Assembly (NCBI RefSeq): GCF_030687495.1 | Contig: NZ_CP117435.1 | Coordinates: 2,732,501-2,796,500, forward strand | Direction: 5' to 3' | Source of the DNA: Pseudomonas sp. FP453 | Lineage (GTDB): Bacteria; Pseudomonadota; Gammaproteobacteria; Pseudomonadales; Pseudomonadaceae | Length of the DNA stretch: 64,000 nt | Shown: piece by piece, positions 18,927 through 26,431 of the stretch | Layout of the letters: each line of letters begins with the position of its first letter | Position numbering within the stretch: position 1 is the stretch's first letter | The notes under the pieces: model-generated | Databases searched by the model: none | The model's input: the letters and a program-made list of their open reading frames with translations, nothing else | Told to the model about the DNA's origin: nothing | Made by a program: the position numbers and the translations under genes

Positions 18927-19868
18927 TTAGGCAACGGCTTGAACGGGTAACTCTGTGCGGGTAGGCAAACCTTCCATATCGCCGCGGCTTTGCACGGCGC
19001 GGCTGCCGATCCAGTTGCCGCGCTGCACGGCCGCGGGAAAGCTGAGGTTTTCCAGGAGGGCGCTGACCATGCCCACGGCAAAACCGTCGCCGGCGCCAAC
19101 GGTGTCGACGACCTTGGCCACGGGCACGGCGGCGATAAAACCCTGGTCCATGTGCGTGCGGTAGTAGGCGCCGTCGGCACCGAGCTTGATCGCCACGGCT
19201 TCGGCGCCTCGGTCGAGGTAGAACGCGGCGATATCCGCCGGGTCATCGAAGCCGGTGAGCAGGCGGCCTTCGCCCAGGCCCGGCAAGACCCAGTCGGCGA
19301 GGCTGGCGAGGGCGTTGATCTCGCGGATCATCTGCGCCTGGCTGGCCCACAGCGACGGGCGCAGGTTGGGGTCGAACGACACGCTGCGCCCGGCGCTGCG
19401 CATTTGTGTCATCAGTTCCACCGACAGCTCGCGGGTCGCCTCGGACAACGCCGGCGGAATCCCGGTGGCATGCAAGTGGCGAGCGTTGAGCAAGGTCGGA
19501 CTGATCGCCGCAACCGACAGGTGACTGGCCGCCGAGCCCTTGCGGAAGTATTCCACCTGCGGGTCGGCACCGGCTTCTTCGCGGGACTTGAACTGGAAGC
19601 CGGTCGGATGCAGGGGATCAACGGCGACGTGCGTGCAATCCAGCCCTTCGTTTTGCAACGTATCCACCACAAAGCGCCCGAGTGAGTCATTGCCCACGCG
19701 GCTCAGCCACGCCACGTTGAAACCCAGGCGTGACAGGCCGATGGCGACATTGCTGTCGGCCCCGGCAATGCGCTTGTGGAACTGCGCGACCTGGGCCAGA
19801 TCGCCCGTTTGCTCGGCGACAAACATCGCCATGGTTTCACCAAACGACAGAATATCGATCTCAGACAT
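18927..19868 (-). CDS. kguK: 2-ketogluconate kinase, PfkB family
   Basis: 313 residues from MSEIDILSFGE, chosen because GGAG lies 7 bases upstream; the open frame extends 9 codons further. PfkB ribokinase-type fold: N-terminal FGETMAMFV, substrate region AGADSNVAIGLSRLG, and the C-terminal signature DTVGAGDGFAVGMVSALL, whose GAGD Asp is the catalytic base. It phosphorylates 2-ketogluconate at C6 with ATP. The start overlaps the kguE stop by 8 bases. Confidence 0.9.
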   Translation of the reverse strand: MSEIDILSFGETMAMFVAEQTGDLAQVAQFHKRIAGADSNVAIGLSRLGFNVAWLSRVGNDSLGRFVVDTLQNEGLDCTHVAVDPLHPTGFQFKSREEAGADPQVEYFRKGSAASHLSVAAISPTLLNARHLHATGIPPALSEATRELSVELMTQMRSAGRSVSFDPNLRPSLWASQAQMIREINALASLADWVLPGLGEGRLLTGFDDPADIAAFYLDRGAEAVAIKLGADGAYYRTHMDQGFIAAVPVAKVVDTVGAGDGFAVGMVSALLENLSFPAAVQRGNWIGSRAVQSRGDMEGLPTRTELPVQAVA

Positions 19869-20643
19869 GGGCGTTCTCCGCACGCGGTTGGCCAAGTTGG
19901 GCGAGGGCAGCGACCTGTTGCGCGGTGACCGCGATCAGGTCAGCGCCTTGCAGCGGGAATTCCACCGCCCGGGTAATCCCTTGAGTCATGTGCTTGAGCA
20001 ATTGTTCCCACAGGTGCAGGTCGGTGGCGCCGGGCGGTTGGGCCACGAGTTTGCCGTCGGCGCGGCGAGCCACCGCCTTGCAGTGCAGGTAATCCACATG
20101 CCGGCCGAGCAGGCGCGCGGCGGTGAGGGCGGATTGGTCCTGCCACTGCCAGTTGCCGATGTCGAAGGTCATCTTCACCGGCAGGCCCAGGCGTTCGACT
20201 TCGGTAAAGAAACGCTGCATCGGCTCGATGCGCCCGCCGTGCAGGGTCTGGTCATTTTCCACCAGCAACCGGACCGGGTGGCGGTTGAGCAGGGCGTGCA
20301 GGCTGTCGAGGTCGTTGGTGTCGGTGAAGTAGCCGAGGGAGACTTTCAGCCAGCGCGCGCCGAACGCCTGGGCGCGGTCGAGGGTGGCAGCGAGTTCGCC
20401 GCTGGGCTGGGCGCGGCCGGCGACCCACAGTTCCAGAGGCGAAGAGAAGACCGATTGCAAGTCATGCTGCGCGGCGGCCTGGGCCAGTTCGGCGGGCTGT
20501 TCGTGGGTGAGCAGCTCTTCACGCCATTCGATGCGCTGGGCACCGGCAGCGGCGAGCAGTTCGACAAAACTCAATTGGCCTTGCTCGCGGACCAGGTCGG
20601 CGCCGTAGCTGGAAAGGCTGATGGAGACGGGGTATTTATGCAT
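19861..20643 (-). CDS. kguE: KguE, xylose-isomerase-like TIM-barrel protein of the 2-ketogluconate operon
   Basis: 260 residues with the sugar phosphate isomerase/epimerase (AP endonuclease family 2) pattern: strands ending in LLVENDQ and KMTFDIGNWQWQ, with metal-ligand-type Glu, Asp and His residues (VDYLHCKAV). KguE's biochemical step is not firmly defined; it is described as an epimerase-like protein of the kgu operon. It is the first gene of the operon, 14 bases after the PtxS operator at 20657-20670, and is followed by the overlapping kguK. Confidence 0.85.
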   Translation of the reverse strand: MHKYPVSISLSSYGADLVREQGQLSFVELLAAAGAQRIEWREELLTHEQPAELAQAAAQHDLQSVFSSPLELWVAGRAQPSGELAATLDRAQAFGARWLKVSLGYFTDTNDLDSLHALLNRHPVRLLVENDQTLHGGRIEPMQRFFTEVERLGLPVKMTFDIGNWQWQDQSALTAARLLGRHVDYLHCKAVARRADGKLVAQPPGATDLHLWEQLLKHMTQGITRAVEFPLQGADLIAVTAQQVAALAQLGQPRAENAHV

Positions 20644-20656
20644 TGTTGTTTACCTC

Positions 20657-20670
20657 TGAAACCGGTTTCA
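20657..20670. promoter_or_regulatory. PtxS operator of the kgu operon
   Basis: TGAAACCGGTTTCA, a perfect palindrome identical to the published PtxS recognition sequence. It lies 14 bases upstream of the kguE start, so bound PtxS would block kguEKTD transcription. 2-ketogluconate is the known inducer. Confidence 0.9.
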
Positions 20671-20684
20671 TTTTTAAGCGAAAA

Positions 20685-21728
20685 TCAAAATGTGGGAGCT
20701 GGCAAGCCAGCTCCCACAACGGATTGTGTTGAGCCTCGGATGATGAGTTCGGGCAGGAAATCCAGGGTGCGCGTCGGTTCGGTATCGCCGCGCAGGCGCT
20801 TGAGCAGGCACTCGAATGCGCTGGCGCCGATGGCTTCGGTGGGTTGGGCGAGGGCGGTAATGCCATTCCCTACCAGCGGGTACCAGTCCAGGTCATCCAG
20901 GGCGATCAGGCCGACATCGTCGAACAAGTTGCAGCCCAGGTTCTTGAGCGCGCGGGTGCAGGCCAGCGCGGCGACGCCGTTGGCGCAGAACAGCGCCTTG
21001 GGGCCGGGTTTGACGAGGAAGGTTTGCAGGTGATGTTCCAGTTCGCCGTCCAGTTCCACTACCGCACCGGTCAGCTGCGGGCGGCCCGCAATCTCAGCCT
21101 TGAAGCTGTCCAAGCGCTCCAACCGCGAACTGGTGCCATCGGTGGCTTCGCTCACCAGCAGCACGTCGCGATAACCCTGTTGCTCAAGATGCTCAACGGC
21201 CATGCGCACCGCCGCCGGGTTGTCCAAGCCCACCAGGTCGCTGTGCAGTGTCTCGACCTTGCGGTCCACCAGCACCAGGGGCATTTCCCGTTGCAGTTCC
21301 AGCAGTTGGTCGAGGTGATGGCCGAGGGTGTTCACGATCAGCCCTTCGATGTTGTACGAACGCAGCGCAGCAAGGTGCTGGCGTTCCTGTTCATCATCGC
21401 GGTCGGTGTTGCACACCACCAGGCTGTAGCCGTGCTGGCGGCAGGCGGTTTCGACGCCGTGCATCACGGCAATGGAATAGGGGTTGCGGATATCGGCGAC
21501 GAGCATGCCGATCAGGCGTGTGCGCCCACGTTTGAGGCCACGGGCCATTTGGTTGGGGCGGTAGCCAAGTTGTTCGATGGCTTGCTCGATGCGCAGGGCG
21601 ATGGCGTCGGAGAGCAGGGCGCGGTCGTCGCCGATAAAACGCGAGACGCTGGCTTTCGACACGCCGGCTCGCTCTGCCACATCAAGCATGGTTACGCGGC
21701 TACGCTGGGCGGCGGAAAATGAAGTCAT
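20685..21728 (-). CDS. ptxS: LacI-family repressor PtxS
   Basis: 347 residues. LacI-type helix-turn-helix at about 13-35 (VTMLDVAERAGVSKASVSRF, then hinge YRPNQMARGLKRGRT) and a periplasmic-binding-protein-like effector domain. Identity rests on two TGAAACCGGTTTCA operators, one before kguE and one before ptxS itself, and on the adjoining kguEKTD genes. It represses both units until 2-ketogluconate binds. Oddly, the last 11 codons (VVGAGLPAPTF) are read from a collapsed REP element, so the C-terminus is extended by repeat DNA. AAAGG precedes the ATG. Confidence 0.93.
   Translation of the reverse strand: MTSFSAAQRSRVTMLDVAERAGVSKASVSRFIGDDRALLSDAIALRIEQAIEQLGYRPNQMARGLKRGRTRLIGMLVADIRNPYSIAVMHGVETACRQHGYSLVVCNTDRDDEQERQHLAALRSYNIEGLIVNTLGHHLDQLLELQREMPLVLVDRKVETLHSDLVGLDNPAAVRMAVEHLEQQGYRDVLLVSEATDGTSSRLERLDSFKAEIAGRPQLTGAVVELDGELEHHLQTFLVKPGPKALFCANGVAALACTRALKNLGCNLFDDVGLIALDDLDWYPLVGNGITALAQPTEAIGASAFECLLKRLRGDTEPTRTLDFLPELIIRGSTQSVVGAGLPAPTF
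20691..20718. repeat. Collapsed REP doublet inside the 3' end of ptxS
   Basis: Two 13-base arms TGTGGGAGCTGGC and GCCAGCTCCCACA are separated only by AA. The REPIN centre present elsewhere is missing. It is translated as the final residues of PtxS. Confidence 0.85.
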
Positions 21729-21765
21729 GGCAGAGCCTTTCTTATTGTATGCGCTGGGATTGCGC

Positions 21766-21779
21766 TGAAACCGGTTTCA
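21766..21779. promoter_or_regulatory. PtxS operator, autoregulatory
   Basis: A second perfect TGAAACCGGTTTCA, 38 bases upstream of the ptxS start codon; it implies autorepression. Confidence 0.9.
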
Positions 21780-21973
21780 GAAGACATCAGCTACACGCAA
21801 TCGTCAAGTTAATCTTCGGTTTTTTATAGTCGCAGTTATCCCGCCAAGCCGACGAACGGGTCGTTAGCCTGTTAGTTCTGACAGTAGTCGAGTCGACTGG
21901 TTTGGCATTTACTTTCCTCATAGGCGAATAGCTGCCAGGCGTTTACGACCGGCCACGCATCAGGAGAAAGAAA

Positions 21974-23950
21974 ATGTCTGTATCCACACCTGCTCAGCCT
22001 CAACTAACACACAGTGGAACGGTCCTGGCACTTGGGCCGATGGAAATCCCGGGTGTTGATCCTCTCGACCCCGAAGGTTTGGTGCCCGTCCACCTGTTGC
22101 TGGCGGACTTGTTGGTGAGGGTGCCCATGTGGCTACCTGCGCCGGAGCCTGCAGACACCCCCCACAGGCTGTACCTCATCTGGCTGCGGGACGGTATCGA
22201 AAGGCAGGCCGATTTTGAACTCGTCAATGCGCCCCCCCCTCCGTTACCGCCCTTTATTGAAGTGCATGTGCCGTTGCTGATGCTGAGAGAGCGTTCAGGC
22301 ACCGTGGATTTGTTTTATCGAGTGGTCGATTCGGAAGGGCAGATGAGTGAGCTTGACCCGAAGGTCACCTTGACCATCGATATGGAAGGGCCGGAACTGC
22401 TTCGACCAGATGATCAACTGAGCTTCGTGACGCCACCTGTTACAGGTATCGATGAGCCCTATCTCGCGAGCAATGACCCGGTAAGGTTCAACGTGCCGCC
22501 TTATCTGAGGCGAAGTCGCCGAGACCGTATTGAAATGTTCCTATCCAATAGTCCAAACCCGCCAGCGGACGGGCCTGATGGCGTTCACATACTTGAAAAT
22601 ATTTCAGACCCGCTGGTGGTTGAGCTGGCAGCTGACGCGTTTCGTAGGCTGAACAATGGGCCAGCTTTTATCTTTTATCGGGTGTTCGATAGGGCCGGTA
22701 ACTTTAGTACACGCAGTGCCGGTTTGCCGTTTGTGTTGAACCTGATCGCGAGTCCGGGAGTACCGCTTGCAGCGCCTCGTATTCGGCCACCTGCCTACGA
22801 TGACAACCTCATCAAGCGTGATGATGCGAGGGCAGGGGTTGTGGTGCTGATTGATCCTTACCTGAACTGGGCCTCAAATGATCGCGCCAGGGTGTTCTGG
22901 GATGATCGGCCAGTCGCCGATGTACCGGTGCTCGATGGCGTGGTGACCGAGGTGCTGATCCCCTGGTTAACCATGCGTGGCCCGTCGCCTGATCTGGTGG
23001 CGGAGGAGGTGCGAGTTCGTTACGAGATCATTCGTGGCCTCTCGACCTTCCCTTCATTTGCGCGACGTATCCAGCAGGATTTCAGGGTTGCCGGGCAGGA
23101 TCATGCGGGAGCGCCCGCGCTGCTCAACCCCGACTTGCCGTTGGCTGAAGTGCGCGGCTTGGTGTCAGACGAACCCAATGTAGTCGATCATCGGGACCAA
23201 GACGTGGGGGCCCGTGCCCGTGTGTTTCTTTATGACGATCCACAGCCAGGGCAAGTGCTGCGGTTCTTTTGGAATGGTATCGGCCCCGTTGCAACCAAAA
23301 CGGTGCAGCTGGGGGAAGTAGGGGGCCAATTAGTGTTTTCCAGCGTTATTCCTTGGGCGGTCGTGGAGGGCATCATCAACCCCGCGTTGCCCGTGTATTA
23401 CACCACCGATAATGGCGTTAACCAGCAGCAGTCGGCAAACACCCTGGTCAATGTCAATACGGGCGCTGTGGCCAGTTTTCCTGCACCAGTTATTCGTCAC
23501 ACGCTTATCGGGGGGACAGGGACCTTCCTCACCTGCTGTTCCTCCCCGGAAATTTTTTTCGGCGTCACTTGGGAAGTGGTACCTCACACAGATTTTGCAC
23601 TGAACGATGAAATCCGGTTTTTTACCCACGGCTATAACAATAACGGTTGGAATGATCCGGTTGTGGAGGAAAGCCGGTTCGCCGAGCGTCAGTCTTTTAG
23701 CACCCCTATGGACTTGGCGAATGGGCTGAAATTTATCGTCTCCCCGTACGACCCTGTGGTGTATTCGTTGCGCCTTAGAGGCACTGCACAAGCCTGGTAT
23801 GAGGTGTGGCGCGGCCCATCGAAGATTGGTCAATCGGTCATTCGACGGTTCAGGGTTGATTTGGCTTACCCCTCCGGTGGGTTTTGCCAGGCGGGCGATG
23901 TCATCAACTGTTCGAGTGACGGTGTGCCGATGCTGATGGGACATAAGTAA
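21974..23950 (+). CDS. Large repeat protein with beta-sandwich (Ig-like) units, unknown function
   Basis: 658 residues, no signal peptide and no membrane helix. At least four diverged units of about 115-125 residues are visible. Each ends in a YRV/YEI/YYT strand: FYRVVD 114-119, FYRVFD 234-239, VRYEII 348-353 and VYYTTD 474-479. An IPW segment lies about 20 residues earlier in the third and fourth units (LIPWL, VIPWAV). The C-terminal 150 residues contain Cys pairs (FLTCCSSPE, FCQAGDVINCSSD). The fold is inferred from strand periodicity. AGGAGAAAG precedes the ATG. It is followed by a second protein of the same type at 24113 and then an autotransporter, which suggests a surface or interaction role (inference). 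The family is not one I can name. Confidence 0.7.
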   Translation: MSVSTPAQPQLTHSGTVLALGPMEIPGVDPLDPEGLVPVHLLLADLLVRVPMWLPAPEPADTPHRLYLIWLRDGIERQADFELVNAPPPPLPPFIEVHVPLLMLRERSGTVDLFYRVVDSEGQMSELDPKVTLTIDMEGPELLRPDDQLSFVTPPVTGIDEPYLASNDPVRFNVPPYLRRSRRDRIEMFLSNSPNPPADGPDGVHILENISDPLVVELAADAFRRLNNGPAFIFYRVFDRAGNFSTRSAGLPFVLNLIASPGVPLAAPRIRPPAYDDNLIKRDDARAGVVVLIDPYLNWASNDRARVFWDDRPVADVPVLDGVVTEVLIPWLTMRGPSPDLVAEEVRVRYEIIRGLSTFPSFARRIQQDFRVAGQDHAGAPALLNPDLPLAEVRGLVSDEPNVVDHRDQDVGARARVFLYDDPQPGQVLRFFWNGIGPVATKTVQLGEVGGQLVFSSVIPWAVVEGIINPALPVYYTTDNGVNQQQSANTLVNVNTGAVASFPAPVIRHTLIGGTGTFLTCCSSPEIFFGVTWEVVPHTDFALNDEIRFFTHGYNNNGWNDPVVEESRFAERQSFSTPMDLANGLKFIVSPYDPVVYSLRLRGTAQAWYEVWRGPSKIGQSVIRRFRVDLAYPSGGFCQAGDVINCSSDGVPMLMGHK

Positions 23951-24112
23951 TAACGTGACGATGAAGTGCTTGGGATAAAGCGACTTTACGAGATCTGAAA
24001 TCGGGAAGTGCTGTTTTTAGTCGGGTAAACAGTTGTAAAAAATGATCTGGGCTAATCGAATAGTATTATTGCTGTTGTTCGTCATTCCAGATAGGTCACT
24101 CAATGGAGATTA

Positions 24113-26182
24113 ATGATGAACAAAAAAACGCGAGACTATTTTGCCAAACTCAATGCGGCAAAAAATCCGCCGCCGGCGGTGTTGGCGGAACTGGAGGCGC
24201 CGGAGTTTGATTTTGTTCCAGGTTTTCCGGGTTTGATTTACCGGGAGCAGGCCTTGGCCGAAAATATGGAGCTGCGTTTGCCGCGCTGGGAAGACTTCAG
24301 CACCGATCCTAGCAACCCTGATACTGTACGTGTGTATATAAAACCTGCGGATGATGCTGAATACGGTGACCCGTTCATCACGTTCCAATTTAGTTTTGAT
24401 GCGACGCTTCCCCAAGACTTTGCCACCACGAATATCGTCCGAGGCAGGCGGCCCCCGGGCTTCTGGGACATAAAGTACGAGGTGTTTATCGTCCGTATTC
24501 CGAACTTGAGTGAGTCGGATCCGACGCGGCTGATTGTCGATACCGAAGCGCCTTATGCATCTTCTCCGAGTAACCCTCCCGCGGCCATTCGACCGGCCGG
24601 TGTGACACTGCCGATTGACTTGGCTGACTTCCCGGCCCCGCCCAATGATCGACTGTTTTTCTCGATTCCTGACTACGTTGCCCATGGGCGCGCACCAGGG
24701 GACACCCTGAGGCTGTATTACAATGGTTCTGATACTCCTTATGCACCTAATCCACCCTCTACCGATGTGGATTGGCCGGTTACAGATTTGAGGTTCCCAT
24801 TGCCCAAAAGTGTCGTAGAGGCGGGGCCGGACGGCTTCAATACTCTCCGGTATGAACTGCTGGATGCAGCACGTAACGTGAGTCGGCTCTCCTCAACGCT
24901 CTCGTTCGACGTGGCATTGATGCCGGGCCCACGAAACCTCAGAGCGCCATTGATCAACAGGGCGTTTCCGGGTGACGGCCTGTTTGACCGGGTCGACGCG
25001 TCCATTGACTTCGGGATGATTGTGCGGATCCCGGCCTATGATGATTTTCAGCGGGGCGATGACGGGGATTACTTTGATCTCACGCTTTCGACGAGTGTCG
25101 GTACTGAAACCATCAAGGGCACCCCACTAGGAAGCACCAGCTTTCCAGTCCCTATTCCGGTTCCCTTCCATACATTGGTCACCCTCTATGGTGCCTCGAC
25201 GGGGGACCTGCCGTTGACGGTTACGTACGTCATCAAACGTCGATCCGTTACGTATCCGCCTGCGCCGCCGACGCTGATCAATTTGAATCTGAAAGTGGTC
25301 GGCCCCGACCCAACGGACCCACCTGACCTGGTGAACACCGATCTGTACGCCGTCGTGATCAAAGGGGTGGATGCGAGCGGGGTCGAGGGTGATGACAATG
25401 AGTTATTGCCAATCCACGCCAACCGGCCAGCGAATGCCCATATCACGCTATGGGACGCAACGCCGACCCCTGACGCTGAAGATTTTGTCTTCCGACTTTT
25501 CTACGAGGGGGACCTGGCAGCCACGCGTACCATTACGGGGGGAATGGCCGGCCAGCCTGTCGTGCCACCGCTGCAGATTCCATGGGCGCTGATTGCCAAG
25601 CATGGTAATGCGCCGCCTCTGAAGCAGGTGTATTACACCATCAGCGCGCTAACCGGCACGAATCGGCAGGAGTCCGTTTTCACACTGGTGGATGTACAGG
25701 CCAATGTTCAGTCTCTCGCCCAGCCAGAGGTGCGCAACCTTGAGCTGGCTGGCGGTCCACCGGGCATCATCAACTGCAATACGGTGAGACCGTTGAACAC
25801 GGATGGGAATGTCACGGTGTATATCCCGCCATCGAGCTTGTTCGAGCCGTTTATGGTGGTCCGGGTGGACTGGAAAGGCTACAGCGACAACACCGGCACG
25901 ACTGAAGTAACGGCAGCCGCCGGTTTCACCAATTCCCTTCCGCTGACAGCGTCCATGATTGCGCTGGGGTTTGAGGTAAACCTGGGACCTTTCTCCACCA
26001 TCATGAAGTTGATCCAGCCTGACCAGGGAGCACGGTTGATGGGGGCGGCACGGATCAACTACACGATTCAATTGCCGTCGGGACCGTTGACATCCAGTGA
26101 CGCCTTGCACTTGTCGCGTGCGATCAAAGCCGGTGCTTCTCCCACCTACTGCGATAACACGCCGGTACCTGCGGCACCCTGA
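24113..26182 (+). CDS. Second large beta-sandwich-repeat protein, unknown function
   Basis: 689 residues, no signal peptide. It has the same repeat unit as the neighbour at 21974: YEVFI near 122, LRYELLD 245-251, and further YVIKR, VYYTISA and YTIQL strands, with an IPWALI segment in the fourth unit. The C-terminus ends in a Cys-containing tail (YCDNTPVPAAP), like the neighbour's. TGGAG lies upstream of the ATG. A second in-frame ATG follows directly. The two genes probably arose by duplication and divergence; the 162 bases between them hold no obvious terminator. Role unknown. Confidence 0.7.
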   Translation: MMNKKTRDYFAKLNAAKNPPPAVLAELEAPEFDFVPGFPGLIYREQALAENMELRLPRWEDFSTDPSNPDTVRVYIKPADDAEYGDPFITFQFSFDATLPQDFATTNIVRGRRPPGFWDIKYEVFIVRIPNLSESDPTRLIVDTEAPYASSPSNPPAAIRPAGVTLPIDLADFPAPPNDRLFFSIPDYVAHGRAPGDTLRLYYNGSDTPYAPNPPSTDVDWPVTDLRFPLPKSVVEAGPDGFNTLRYELLDAARNVSRLSSTLSFDVALMPGPRNLRAPLINRAFPGDGLFDRVDASIDFGMIVRIPAYDDFQRGDDGDYFDLTLSTSVGTETIKGTPLGSTSFPVPIPVPFHTLVTLYGASTGDLPLTVTYVIKRRSVTYPPAPPTLINLNLKVVGPDPTDPPDLVNTDLYAVVIKGVDASGVEGDDNELLPIHANRPANAHITLWDATPTPDAEDFVFRLFYEGDLAATRTITGGMAGQPVVPPLQIPWALIAKHGNAPPLKQVYYTISALTGTNRQESVFTLVDVQANVQSLAQPEVRNLELAGGPPGIINCNTVRPLNTDGNVTVYIPPSSLFEPFMVVRVDWKGYSDNTGTTEVTAAAGFTNSLPLTASMIALGFEVNLGPFSTIMKLIQPDQGARLMGAARINYTIQLPSGPLTSSDALHLSRAIKAGASPTYCDNTPVPAAP

Positions 26183-26204
26183 GTTGTTTTGGAAAAACGG
26201 CCAA

Positions 26205-26223
26205 GGAGCAGCCACGCTGCTCC
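26205..26223 (+). terminator. Hairpin after the repeat-protein gene, possible terminator
   Basis: Perfect stem GGAGCAGC-CAC-GCTGCTCC, 22 bases after the stop codon. The T tract behind it is weak, so termination is only probable. Confidence 0.45.
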
Positions 26224-26431
26224 CTGGTTTCGTGGTGTGACAGGCGAGGTCGAATCAACATCCTCAATCACACGTTCTCCATTGACTATTAGCAGAAGTA
26301 CTTAAGATTAATCCTACATAAACAGGGAACGACTCTGGGTAACTTGGCGCCGCTTGATTGGCAAGGTCCCACGCTCTTCGGTACCGGCCAATTTCTTCCT
26401 TCAAGGAATGCCAAACCCAGAGGTTCGTCCA

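Noticed and set aside
26282-26309. Sigma-70 promoter for the autotransporter (TTGACT with a TAAGAT/AAGATT box)
   Set aside because: The spacing is 15-16 bases and the -10 match is poor; not strong enough to list as a feature.
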